Positions 17,456 through 25,360 of a DNA stretch of 45,879 bases are shown piece after piece; the first letter of the stretch is position 1; every line of letters begins with the position of its first letter. Made by a program: the position numbers and the translations under genes. The notes under the pieces were generated by a model. That model did no database searches and was not told the DNA's origin. It was given only the letters and a program-made list of their open reading frames with translations. Location of the stretch: positions 1 to 45,879 of the IMG/VR virus record IMGVR_UViG_3300042477_000298. One strand, 5' to 3'. The DNA is from a virus.

Positions 17456-17914
17456 ATGGACAAGATTTATGTTAAGAAACTAAAACCAGAAGCAATCTTA
17501 CCAACAAGAGCAAACCCTTCTGATGCTGGAGCAGATGTTTATTTTTGCAGTCACGAACCGCTGACGATCGCTCCTGGAGAGTCTGTATTGCTTGGGACTG
17601 GTCTACAAGTCGCAACACCAATTGGTTATGTATGTGAAGTTAAAAACAGGTCTGGTATGGCATACAAGAAAAGTTTGGTTGTTGGTTCGTGCGTAATTGA
17701 CTCTGGATATTCTGGAGAAGTTAAAATCAATCTTCACAATATCGGAAGAGAAGTAAGAACAATTGATCCTTTTGAGAAAATTGCCCAACTTATTTTTTAT
17801 CAAGTCAATCTACCAACATTTGAATGTTTACCAAGCGAAGTAGATCTTTATCTTCATACCCCAACTGTATCCAGTAGAGGTGAATGTGGGTTTGGATCAA
17901 CAGGAAATAAATAA
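17456..17914 (+). CDS. dut: dUTP diphosphatase (trimeric dUTPase)
   Basis: 152 residues from ATG 17456, chosen because GGAGG of the dyad lies 11 nt upstream. Hydrolyses dUTP to dUMP and PPi, keeping uracil out of DNA and feeding ThyX. All five motifs are present: I DAGADVY (23-29), II NRSGMA (64-69), III VIDSGYSGEVKINLHN (80-95, Y85 stacking on uracil), IV KIAQLIF (108-114) and V RGECGFGSTG (141-150). Standard length. TAATG overlap with the next gene. Confidence 0.96.
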   Translation: MDKIYVKKLKPEAILPTRANPSDAGADVYFCSHEPLTIAPGESVLLGTGLQVATPIGYVCEVKNRSGMAYKKSLVVGSCVIDSGYSGEVKINLHNIGREVRTIDPFEKIAQLIFYQVNLPTFECLPSEVDLYLHTPTVSSRGECGFGSTGNK

Positions 17915-18183
17915 TGAGCAACGCAACAAGGAAAATACAAAGACAAAAAGCAGTTGAAGCAAAGAAAGAGGTGGAAAAAGAACTTACCAGCAAGATTGGT
18001 ATGTTTGGAAGACTGCCTGATGAATGTTCTGCCTGCCAAAAACCTTTTGATAAAAAGTCAAAAGAGATGGCGCAGACTTGGGTGGTGGTAGTTCGCAGTG
18101 AACAGAAACTAGTTAGGTTGTTCTGTCCTGAATGTATAGACAAAGTAAAGGAGTTTTTACCAGATGAAAACGAAGAAACTTGA
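17914..18183 (+). CDS. Zinc-ribbon protein, conserved in phages
   Basis: 89 residues. A helical Lys/Glu-rich N terminus (1-25) is followed by GMFGRLPDECSACQKPFDKK, TWVVVVRSEQKLVRLFCPECIDK. Two CxxC pairs (about C39/C42 and C72/C75) should bind one zinc. I recognise this pattern from marine phages, where function is unknown. Overlaps the thioredoxin start by 20 nt. Confidence 0.7.
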   Translation: MSNATRKIQRQKAVEAKKEVEKELTSKIGMFGRLPDECSACQKPFDKKSKEMAQTWVVVVRSEQKLVRLFCPECIDKVKEFLPDENEET

Positions 18184-18493
18184 TCTGCTTAGATTTAAAA
18201 GCAAAGTTGATAAAAACATTCCATTTATTGTAAAGTTCAAGAGCGATGGTTGTCCAATCTGTGTTGATCTTGAACCAGATTTCCAAGCAGTTGCTCAATC
18301 ATTCCCACAGTTAGGCTTCTACGACGTAGATATAAACGAAGAGGAAGACCTAGCAGATCTTTTTATTGAAGACGGAGTTCCGACACTTTATTACATTAAA
18401 GGAAAACACTTCAAAGAATTACCATATCCTCAAAATGGATTTGACAAAGATTCTCTAACCTCAGTTATCAAAGATATTTTAAATGGAAAATAA
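18164..18493 (+). CDS. Thioredoxin-like protein
   Basis: 109 residues, full length for a thioredoxin domain. Active-site-like CPIC (C30, C33) after the central strand PFIVKFKSDG, then YDVDINEE and the cis-proline turn GVPTLYYIKG (P at about 73). Likely reduces disulfides. The class II reductase at 183, whose C-terminal cysteines need a dithiol donor, is a natural partner, though that link is inferred. Confidence 0.85.
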   Translation: MKTKKLDLLRFKSKVDKNIPFIVKFKSDGCPICVDLEPDFQAVAQSFPQLGFYDVDINEEEDLADLFIEDGVPTLYYIKGKHFKELPYPQNGFDKDSLTSVIKDILNGK

Positions 18494-18821
18494 AAAACTA
18501 TCAGAAAATTACCAGAAAAGAATTGTTGTTAATCTCTCTGAATATGAATACGGAGAGTTTATGGCAAATCTTAAATATGAAAACGTTAATCATCCCGCTA
18601 AATTAGTTCGCTTCTTCATAGAACTTTATTTAGCGGGAGACAAAGACGTTAGAAGTATTGTAGAAAGTTATAAACAAAAAAATAAAATTGCTGGTAGAGC
18701 AAAAAAAGATTATATTATTAAACAAGAGACGCTTGCCAAGAATACCGAAAAGTTATATAATCTAAGTGAAGATGACATAGATGATATTTATGATCTGCTT
18801 GACGAAGACTTTCCAGACTGA
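18483..18821 (+). CDS. Possible ribbon-helix-helix protein
   Basis: 112 residues. The N-terminal part, KRIVVNLSEYEYGEFMANL ... HPAKLVRFFIELYL (residues 12-50), has a strand-helix-helix layout like RHH DNA-binding domains. A basic segment (KQKNKIAGRAKKDY) and an acidic tail (EDDIDDIYDLLDEDF) follow. Overlaps the thioredoxin stop by 11 nt and sits beside the sigma-like gene, so a regulatory role is possible. Confidence 0.55.
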   Translation: MENKKLSENYQKRIVVNLSEYEYGEFMANLKYENVNHPAKLVRFFIELYLAGDKDVRSIVESYKQKNKIAGRAKKDYIIKQETLAKNTEKLYNLSEDDIDDIYDLLDEDFPD

Positions 18822-18827
18822 GGTATA

Positions 18828-19070
18828 ATGAATTGCGACGAAATCTGTGAGAAAACAAATACTCCCTGTGATATATCTGATTGTAGAAACTATATAGATT
18901 ATAAAGATGATCTAAATTGTGTATTGGTTTGTACAAGAAAAAACGGACCTTTAACTCTTGAAGAAGTTTCTAAACGACTCGGAGTATCTTATGTTCGCAT
19001 AAAGCAGATTGAAGAAAAGGCAATGTCAAAGATAAAATCAAATGTGCGAAATTGTGATGAGGTCATTTAG
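18828..19070 (+). CDS. Miniprotein with Cys cluster and sigma70 region-4-like HTH
   Basis: 80 residues. The N terminus has clustered cysteines (C3, C7, C14, C19, C31, C35), probably metal binding. The C-terminal half PLTLEEVSKRLGVSYVRIKQIEEKAMSKI (residues 41-69) closely follows sigma70 region 4.2, whose consensus is LEEIG..lGVTRERVRQIE.kAL.KL. Region 4 contacts the -35 element and the RNA polymerase beta flap. Without region 2 it cannot melt DNA alone, so a role as co-sigma or anti-sigma-like adaptor is more likely. It lies 44 nt before an ACTATTTA box. Related miniproteins occur in other marine phages. Confidence 0.75.
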   Translation: MNCDEICEKTNTPCDISDCRNYIDYKDDLNCVLVCTRKNGPLTLEEVSKRLGVSYVRIKQIEEKAMSKIKSNVRNCDEVI

Positions 19071-19080
19071 TTTTTTCGAT

Positions 19081-19088
19081 ACTATTTA
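19081..19088 (+). promoter_or_regulatory. ACTATTTA box (candidate late promoter)
   Basis: ATACTATTTATTATG, 34 nt before ATG 19115, in the short gap after the sigma-like gene. Confidence 0.6.
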
Positions 19089-19114
19089 TTATGATTTCTT
19101 AAGGAGAAACTATA

Positions 19115-20053
19115 ATGGCGAAACGTAAAGATTTACTTTTAACAGAATCAACAACAATGAGAATGATGGGACTTGCTGGTATTGGTTCCCTAGCAAATCC
19201 GTTTTTGAGAGAAGGCGCGAATGTAGATACAGCAGAGGATCCAAATAGTGTTGACTTTGATATGGACGACATGGGTGACATGGATGACATGGGCGATGTT
19301 GACATGATGGAAGAAGGTGAAGAGCTAGATGAAATGTATGGCGAAGAAGACTCAATGATGGAAGAATCATACGAAGAAGAGATGGAAGAAAATCTCTATG
19401 AAGGCGAAGAAGACCTAGAAGAAGCAAAGAAAAAACCACATGGCGATGGTGATGATAGTGATGATTATGAAGAAGACGAAGATCTAGAAGAAGCAAAGAA
19501 AAAAGAAAAATGCCCACACTGCCATAAAATCCACGAAGGAGATTGTGGGGCGATGAAGGAAAGTATTCGTAGAAGCATGAGTAGATTAAAGAGACTTCTA
19601 GAACAAGCAGAAACCGATGCGCCACCACCACCAGCAGCAGAACCACCACCAGCAATGGAAGGTGGAGATCAAATGGAAGCAAAGATTAAAGAGTTCGTAA
19701 AGAAACTTGGTGAATTAGTACAAGAAACACTAGGCGTGGAAGTTAAGGTTGAGGAAGAAGGTGAAGAAGAAATGGAGCCAGCAGAAGGCGGAGAGGGCGA
19801 AGAACCAGCAGGCGCATCACCTCCACCACCAGCCGCTCTACAAGAGGCAATTGACCGCCTAGTTAATAAAGTTGCTCTCAGAGTTAAGGCTCGTTTAATG
19901 GAAGCAAAGAAAGATCCAAAAGCTGCAGCAAAAGCTAAGAAAATGATGAAAGAAAAGCAAATGGCTGCAAAGAAAAAAGAGAAAGAAGAAGCTGCCAAGA
20001 AAAAAGAAATGATGATGAAGAAAAAGAAAGCAGCAATGGCTAAGAAGAAATAA
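19115..20053 (+). CDS. Acidic/basic prohead-core-like protein
   Basis: 312 residues. The N terminus RKDLLLTES has the targeting-like LxE. Residues 50-135 are strongly acidic (Asp/Glu/Met), interrupted by repeated LEEAKKK segments (about 108-114 and 126-132). A small zinc-like knot CPHCHKIHEGDC follows (residues 132-143), then a helix RRSMSRLKRLLEQAE and a Pro-rich linker. The C-terminal ~60 residues are nearly all Lys, Ala and Met. Charge-segregated helical proteins like this act as scaffold/core or are packaged with DNA. A terminator follows. Confidence 0.7.
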   Translation: MAKRKDLLLTESTTMRMMGLAGIGSLANPFLREGANVDTAEDPNSVDFDMDDMGDMDDMGDVDMMEEGEELDEMYGEEDSMMEESYEEEMEENLYEGEEDLEEAKKKPHGDGDDSDDYEEDEDLEEAKKKEKCPHCHKIHEGDCGAMKESIRRSMSRLKRLLEQAETDAPPPPAAEPPPAMEGGDQMEAKIKEFVKKLGELVQETLGVEVKVEEEGEEEMEPAEGGEGEEPAGASPPPPAALQEAIDRLVNKVALRVKARLMEAKKDPKAAAKAKKMMKEKQMAAKKKEKEEAAKKKEMMMKKKKAAMAKKK

Positions 20054-20081
20054 GCAGGTAAGCAATCTCCAAGAAATCAAG

Positions 20082-20117
20082 TGAAGCCCAGCCTAAAAAC
20101 TGGGCTTCATCTTTATT
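20082..20117 (+). terminator. Intrinsic terminator
   Basis: Perfect 10-bp stem TGAAGCCCAG/CTGGGCTTCA (20082-20091 and 20100-20109), 8-nt loop, then TCTTTATT. Ends the unit of the acidic core-like gene. Confidence 0.9.
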
Positions 20118-20146
20118 AAGAACCTAATTACTCCAGAGGTAAAACA

Positions 20147-21448
20147 ATGAATCTTGAGAAGTTAATTGAAAAACATTTCGCTCCAAAAAAAGGAAACGAA
20201 TTGTTAATTGAAATGATTGAATCAAAATTGAATGAGCAAGCATTTGGTCCAATTTATTCAAAATCAAGAATAAATCTATTATCAGGAGATCCAGATACAG
20301 AAGCATATAGAGAATTGCAATCATTATTCTCCGGATTGTTTAAAGGTCAAGGTGAGTTATTATCTGATCGTTTATCAACCGTTAATAGTTTCTTAACCGC
20401 TGACAAAGCACAGGTAAAGAGTTTTCCAATTAATGTTGCGTTTTCATCGATATTGTTAATTCAAGAACTTAAAGAAGCGCTTGAAAAACTAGAGGCAAGT
20501 TCTGCCGGTTTCCAAATGGAAACAATTATTGCACAAATCATTCAAGGTTCAAAATTAGCAAATAACTCAATTGTTGACGTTATTAAAGTTCAAAAGTCTT
20601 CCGGCGGAGAAGAATTTGTGAGAGATTATTCAATAAAAACTTTATCAGCAACCAGTTTAAAAATCAAAGGTAGTTTTTTAAATCTCTGTAAGAAATTTGC
20701 TAATCTTGATAGAAACGAAGAATATGAGTATTTAATTATCACAAAAGATGTTAAAAATGGTATTTATAGATTTTATGAATGGGTCTTACCATATGAAAAC
20801 TTTTTTACGCAAATAACTTATCCAAAAGGTTTTCTTGAGGCTGGTGGAAACAATGGTAATTTTATTTTTAAAGATGGCGTAGATTTAAATGCAATTAACA
20901 AATTAATACAGAAAGAAGGACTAAGTCTAAAGATTTCTTCGAATCAAAATGTTTATTATTTACACTTCCCGGTTTTAACAGAAAGAGAATCTGATGCTAT
21001 TTTGAGCAGAATACAATCAGGATATGAGAACAACACTTACAGAAATGCCGGAGAGGCAATGGTCGATAGGTTTAGGAATCTACAATTTATAGAAGACAAC
21101 AAAGACTTATTTACAAATGCTGATTCTTTTTCACTAGAAACTCAATTTAGTATATCAAAAGGTGTTATCGATGCAAACATAAAAGGATCCGAAGCTTTAA
21201 TAGGAGAATTTAATTTATCAGACGAAAGATTGCAACAAATTTCAAATGAGTATCAAAAAACTCTTGTTGGTAAAATGAATCAAATTCTTAAGGACAACCA
21301 AGAAGTGCTATCAAGCATGAACTCATATTTTTCAACAATGAATAAAGAAAGCGCAGAAAATACATTTCAAGCGATGACAAAGGTTAGAAAAGGATTTAGA
21401 CAATTCACAACCAAAGCAACACCTGGAGTATCTGACTCGGAAGGATAA
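20147..21448 (+). CDS. Virion-type protein with nuclease-like core
   Basis: 433 residues. A targeting-like amphipathic N terminus ends LLIEMIESKLNEQ (to about residue 31). The stretch QMETIIAQIIQGSK ... EEFVRDYSIKTLSATSLKIKGSFLNL (about 123-182) has the order E ... D-x(n)-(S)IK seen in PD-(D/E)xK nucleases. I recall phage relatives with GxxFE ... D ... SLKLL ... GS.xNL. This assignment is tentative. The C-terminal ~130 residues are helical and charged. If packaged, it could act on host DNA early. SD AGAGG precedes the start. Confidence 0.6.
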   Translation: MNLEKLIEKHFAPKKGNELLIEMIESKLNEQAFGPIYSKSRINLLSGDPDTEAYRELQSLFSGLFKGQGELLSDRLSTVNSFLTADKAQVKSFPINVAFSSILLIQELKEALEKLEASSAGFQMETIIAQIIQGSKLANNSIVDVIKVQKSSGGEEFVRDYSIKTLSATSLKIKGSFLNLCKKFANLDRNEEYEYLIITKDVKNGIYRFYEWVLPYENFFTQITYPKGFLEAGGNNGNFIFKDGVDLNAINKLIQKEGLSLKISSNQNVYYLHFPVLTERESDAILSRIQSGYENNTYRNAGEAMVDRFRNLQFIEDNKDLFTNADSFSLETQFSISKGVIDANIKGSEALIGEFNLSDERLQQISNEYQKTLVGKMNQILKDNQEVLSSMNSYFSTMNKESAENTFQAMTKVRKGFRQFTTKATPGVSDSEG

Positions 21449-21451
21449 ATA

Positions 21452-21982
21452 ATGAAAAAAAAGATCTTGACAAAACCATTTGGTCATGTTAGCATAGGTT
21501 CGAAGCATTATGTTGTGGAAGTTGCTATGGATGATCAATCTCGTCACAAAGGACTTTCCAAGAGACATAATCTTGACGAAGGACTCGGCATGTTATTTGA
21601 TATGCCAAAGGAAGATGTTCATTCTTTCCAAATGAAAGAAACATACATACCGCTTGATATGGTATTTATTGGAAAATACGGACAGATTGTTGATTACATA
21701 CCAAATGTTCAACCACTCACCGCTGGACCATATTCCCCAAAAGAGAAGTGTAAGTTTGTTTTGGAAGTTAGAGGGAACGATTTAAAGGACGAAATAAAAG
21801 AAAAAGCTCTTGCAAAAATGAGATTCTTTGATACAATGGAGAAGGCTCAAGCATACAGAGATAAAAGAATGCTTCAAGAGCAGTTAATACATTACTTAAA
21901 TGAGGCGATTAATGGCGAAGGCATACGAAGGAAACAAGATTCTTCAAGAAAAAGTTCTAAACGGAGTGGAAAAACTCTCTAA
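21452..21982 (+). CDS. DUF192 family protein
   Basis: 176 residues. Core features of DUF192 are clear: GLSKRHNLDEGLGMLFDMP (34-52), SFQMKETYIPLDMVFIGKYGQIV (58-80), and a later KFVLEVRGNDL. DUF192 proteins are small beta-rich domains, usually exported, of unclear function; this one has no signal peptide. The last ~70 nt (basic, low-complexity) overlap the start of groEL, so the functional protein may end near residue 150. Confidence 0.85.
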   Translation: MKKKILTKPFGHVSIGSKHYVVEVAMDDQSRHKGLSKRHNLDEGLGMLFDMPKEDVHSFQMKETYIPLDMVFIGKYGQIVDYIPNVQPLTAGPYSPKEKCKFVLEVRGNDLKDEIKEKALAKMRFFDTMEKAQAYRDKRMLQEQLIHYLNEAINGEGIRRKQDSSRKSSKRSGKTL

Positions 21983-23480
21983 CATTGTAAGTTCTACCCT
22001 TGGACCTGGTGGTAGAAATGTAATCCTACAACAAAAAGATAAAAGACCAATCATTACAAAGGACGGAGTAACCGTTGCTCGTTTTGTTGATTTTGAAGAT
22101 CCATTTGAAAATGTTGGAGCACAGATTCTCAAGCAAGTCTCGGCTCTTACTGCTCACGAAGCAGGTGACGGAACAACTACTAGTACCCTCCTAGCACATA
22201 GAATGCTTAAAGAATCTCAAAGATTTATTTCTGCTGGAGTTTCTCCAACTGAAATGAGAAGAGGAATGGAAAGAGCATCAAAGGATGTTATTGAGTTTGT
22301 TCAGTCAAAAGCAAAAACTATTCAGTCAATCGAAGATATTGAGAACATTGCGACAGTTTCGGCCAATAACGATCCAGTTATTGGTAAGTTGATTGCCAAG
22401 GCAGTTGATCTGGCGGGAAAGAACGGAGCAATAACAATTGAAGATTCAAGATCTTACGAGACAGAACTTGATCTGACAGAAGGGTTTATCTTTGAATCCG
22501 GTTATCTATCTCCTCAATTCATTACTGACGAGATGAGGAAGGTTGCAAAGCATAATGATTGTCTTGTCTTTATTACAGACTGGAAACTGGAACATGTTGA
22601 ACCAATCCTCCCAGTGTTAGAGTTGGCATCAAGAGAAAAGAAACCATTAGTAATTGTTGCTGATGATATTGAAGGTCAATTGCTTGCTGCACTTATTGTT
22701 AATGCTGTTCGTAATTCAATGAAAGTTGTTGCTGTAAAAGCCCCTTACTATGGAGAAGAGAGAAGAAATGTTCTGGCTGATCTTGCTGTTGCTACTGGTG
22801 GTAAGTTCTTTACTCGCGAGTCTGGTTTGGATTTCAGTTCCTTTACTCTCGCGGATTTTGGACGTTGTAAAGGAGTCGAGATTGGAAAGTCTCAGACAGC
22901 AATCATCGGCGGAAAAGGATCCGCTGAAGCAATTGATAATCGTTCAGAAGAACTAAAACAACTAATCAAAGAAACAAATGATCTTGAGGAATGTAAGAGA
23001 ATTCAAGATCGTGTTACTAGACTAGCAAGTGGAGTCGTTTCAATTAGAGTCGGTGGTTCAAGCGAAGTAGAGGTGATTGAGAAGAAACATCGCATTGAAG
23101 ACGCCTTAGAGGCGGTTAGATCCGCCCAACTAGCGGGAACCCACCCAGGGGGAGGTGTAACGCTTCTACGAGCTTCTAGAACCCTTAAGGCCCCAAAGTT
23201 ACCACAAGATCAAGTTGACGGATATAACATTGTTATTAGATCCTTATCTGCTCCGTTTGAAAAGATCTGCGAGAATCTTGACCTTGTTCCACAAACTTTG
23301 GCAGAACGAGTCACCAAGTCAAAGGATGGATATGGACTTGACGTAAAGACCCTGAGGGTGGTAGACTTGTATGAGGCAGGCGTGATAGATCCTGTTCGTG
23401 TGACAACTTCTGCGGTCAAGAATTCTGTATCAGTTGTTTCTACTTTGATTACAACAAACAACGCAATCGTGGAGGTTTAA
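21912..23480 (+). CDS. groL: GroEL-type chaperonin (Hsp60)
   Basis: 522 residues from ATG 21912. Folds proteins in an ATP-driven ring. Family blocks are present: STLGPGGRNVIL (28-39), TKDGVTVA (49-56), GDGTTTSTLLAH (85-96) with the catalytic Asp, the equatorial return AGTHPGGGVTLLRAS and YEAGVIDPVRVTTSAVKNSVSVVSTLITT. It lacks the C-terminal GGM tail and shows reduced apical-domain similarity, as in other phage chaperonins, which can work with altered or no GroES. A GroES-like candidate is at 2582 and Hsp20 at 25361. It overlaps the DUF192 gene by 71 nt. Confidence 0.95.
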   Translation: MAKAYEGNKILQEKVLNGVEKLSNIVSSTLGPGGRNVILQQKDKRPIITKDGVTVARFVDFEDPFENVGAQILKQVSALTAHEAGDGTTTSTLLAHRMLKESQRFISAGVSPTEMRRGMERASKDVIEFVQSKAKTIQSIEDIENIATVSANNDPVIGKLIAKAVDLAGKNGAITIEDSRSYETELDLTEGFIFESGYLSPQFITDEMRKVAKHNDCLVFITDWKLEHVEPILPVLELASREKKPLVIVADDIEGQLLAALIVNAVRNSMKVVAVKAPYYGEERRNVLADLAVATGGKFFTRESGLDFSSFTLADFGRCKGVEIGKSQTAIIGGKGSAEAIDNRSEELKQLIKETNDLEECKRIQDRVTRLASGVVSIRVGGSSEVEVIEKKHRIEDALEAVRSAQLAGTHPGGGVTLLRASRTLKAPKLPQDQVDGYNIVIRSLSAPFEKICENLDLVPQTLAERVTKSKDGYGLDVKTLRVVDLYEAGVIDPVRVTTSAVKNSVSVVSTLITTNNAIVEV

Positions 23481-23481
23481 A

Positions 23482-23889
23482 ATGTTGGCATATTATACGA
23501 GCTTGGTAAAGAAAGAGGATTTAGTAAGAAGATTATCAAATGATGGCAAAGAACTATCCAGTATGTCTAATGATCTTGTTTGCCTTGTAAAGGAATTTGT
23601 AAATTCTTGTGATACTAGAGATTTAGAAAATGCTCAAAAATTAATTTTAGAAGCAGAAGAATTATCAAAAGTAGTATCTACGATGACTTCAAATTTAAAA
23701 TCTAACTACGAATCTTACTTGTTTTCTTTGTTGCCACAAAGGACAGTGGAAGAGGAAAAAGAAACAGAAGAAAAGCAAGAAAATGTTTCAAGTCAAACAC
23801 CCGATACAAAACAACTTACAACTCTATTAGAAGCTATGAAATCTCTTAAAGAAATGAAGGACTCTCTTGGTGAAAACAAAAAAGTATAA
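23482..23889 (+). CDS. Helical/coiled-coil hypothetical protein
   Basis: 135 residues, one base after the groEL stop. Mostly helix (SNDGKELSSMSNDLVCLVKEF, AQKLILEAEELSKVV), a Glu-rich linker (VEEEKETEEKQE) and a final helix. Directly coupled to groEL, so a chaperonin-linked role is conceivable but there is no motif evidence. Confidence 0.65.
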   Translation: MLAYYTSLVKKEDLVRRLSNDGKELSSMSNDLVCLVKEFVNSCDTRDLENAQKLILEAEELSKVVSTMTSNLKSNYESYLFSLLPQRTVEEEKETEEKQENVSSQTPDTKQLTTLLEAMKSLKEMKDSLGENKKV

Positions 23890-24196
23890 ATTAGATAAAG
23901 ATATATTACAAGAAGTTTATGCTGTACTTAAAAATTGTTCAATAAAAGCAAAGTTTGTCAAGGCTCATATTGTTATGGAGTCTCCATTCGAATCATATTA
24001 TTATGATCTATTGAGTCTTTACTATAATTCTATCTTTAACTACATGCATGAGATAGAAAAACTAATTCTTCAAGAGGGAAAATACTATTTAATTTCTCAA
24101 GAGTTGATGGATAAACTGAATAACTATAAAAAGATTATCACAAGCATCGAGGAGGAGATAAATAGTTCTCCAAAGTATAGTTTAAGGATTCATTAA
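23870..24196 (+). CDS. Helical hypothetical protein (GTG start)
   Basis: 108 residues if begun at GTG 23870; TTG 23867 is the alternative, and there is no ATG. SD-like CTCTTGGTG is weak, so translation probably depends on coupling to the previous gene, which it overlaps by 20 nt. Helical, with Tyr-rich SPFESYYYDLLSLYYNSIF in the middle. Unknown function. Confidence 0.6.
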   Translation: MKTKKYKLDKDILQEVYAVLKNCSIKAKFVKAHIVMESPFESYYYDLLSLYYNSIFNYMHEIEKLILQEGKYYLISQELMDKLNNYKKIITSIEEEINSSPKYSLRIH

Positions 24197-24546
24197 TGAA
24201 CTATAACTTAATTCTATTTGGTCTATTGCTTGGTACAATAGGCCATTCGATCTCTTGGTTTGCTATGAACTCCCAGTTTTTGTGGGAGTTCTGGAGCACA
24301 AGACCATTCTTAACAGCAGTTTTATTTGGTATACCGTCTAATGTTGTGTTTTGGTTTGCTTCAAAGTCCATTCGAGAAGGAATGGCGGACCCTTGGCAGG
24401 TTAGATGGTTATTGTTTGCCATGAGTTTCCCGCCAATGTTTGTTTTAACAACCACGATGTTTGGAGATTCATTTCTTAATATAAAGAATCTCCTAACTCT
24501 ATTTTTTGCTATCTGTATTATATTAACTCAATTCTATCACAGGTGA
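24196..24546 (+). CDS. Integral membrane protein, probably four helices
   Basis: 116 residues. Hydrophobic segments at about 3-22, 36-55, 68-86 and 94-112 with short charged loops (KSIREGMADPWQVR). TAATG overlap with the previous gene. No holin signature, but the small multi-spanning layout would suit a membrane protein of the infected cell. Function unknown. Confidence 0.7.
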   Translation: MNYNLILFGLLLGTIGHSISWFAMNSQFLWEFWSTRPFLTAVLFGIPSNVVFWFASKSIREGMADPWQVRWLLFAMSFPPMFVLTTTMFGDSFLNIKNLLTLFFAICIILTQFYHR

Positions 24547-24549
24547 AAA

Positions 24550-25290
24550 ATGTTTAGATTTTTATTTGCTCTTAGTCTTTTGATTCCAAATTTTGGATAT
24601 GCTTATGAATGTAATGAGGAAATAGATAGGTTAGCAAGAGAATATGAAATTAAAATAATTTGCAAAGAACAATCTATTGCAGATTATAATACGGAAATTA
24701 CATTTAAAGAAGCAAATGATGAGATGATAAATAAATCAAGTAATCCAGTTAAATTATTTCTTTTAAGATATGACAAATCCTTTATCAAAGAAAAAATAAA
24801 GTCTTTAAATTTATTTAATAAAATAACTTTTCGAGGTTCTCGGGCAGGCGGTCTTCATCATGCAGGACACGTATGGTTAACAATTGGAAATTATCCTGAA
24901 GAAAAAATACCAATTATATATCAAGAGATTCTTCATCATGAATTTTCCAGCGTTATATATAAACAACCAAGTCTTTTTGATAAAACATTAATTTGGAAAA
25001 AAATTAGTCCAGGTTACGAGTATTCACTACAATTTTTAAAAAAATGTTTAGATAATATAAACTTTGGTAATGCAAGTAATGATGAAATATTATATAAAGG
25101 TTATCTTTTAAACTATTCAACGACCGATGATGAAAATGATTTTAATGTTTATGCGGAACACTTATTCATGCATCCAGATTTACTTAAAATATATTATCAA
25201 AAATACCCATTGGTTGCAAAAAAAGCAAGATTATTTAAACAAATGTATCGAGACGCAGGGTTTAAAGGAAAATTTCCAGACGAGACTTGA
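24550..25290 (+). CDS. Exported metallopeptidase-like protein
   Basis: 246 residues. A Sec signal peptide (FRFLFALSLLIPNFGYA, cleavage near A18/Y19) predicts export. The central IYQEILHHEFSSVI (about 123-136) and the later DDENDFNVYAEHLFMHPDLL resemble a bacterial family of putative zinc peptidases that carry HHEFSS and xxDFxxYAExLF. The strict HExxH is not present, so activity is uncertain. It could act in the periplasm on envelope or competing-phage receptors. The base composition is more AT-rich than neighbours. Confidence 0.65.
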   Translation: MFRFLFALSLLIPNFGYAYECNEEIDRLAREYEIKIICKEQSIADYNTEITFKEANDEMINKSSNPVKLFLLRYDKSFIKEKIKSLNLFNKITFRGSRAGGLHHAGHVWLTIGNYPEEKIPIIYQEILHHEFSSVIYKQPSLFDKTLIWKKISPGYEYSLQFLKKCLDNINFGNASNDEILYKGYLLNYSTTDDENDFNVYAEHLFMHPDLLKIYYQKYPLVAKKARLFKQMYRDAGFKGKFPDET

Positions 25291-25315
25291 CAGAGTACTA
25301 CCACCATCCTACTAT
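25287..25315 (+). promoter_or_regulatory. Sigma70-type promoter of the Hsp20 gene
   Basis: -35 TTGACA 25287-25292, 17-nt spacer, -10 TACTAT 25310-25315. The -35 overlaps the stop codon of the exported protein. No dyad found around this -10. Confidence 0.8.
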
Positions 25316-25360
25316 ACCACCACTACCCCCTAGAGGGATATAACAAATGGAGGAAAAAGA

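Noticed and set aside
19110-19682. 190-residue minus-strand frame rich in Leu, His and Ser
   Set aside because: Complement of Asp/Glu-rich GAA/GAT runs of the acidic core-like gene.
24083-24090. ACTATTTA copy inside the 23870 gene
   Set aside because: More than 100 nt from the next start codon and within coding sequence; counted as background.
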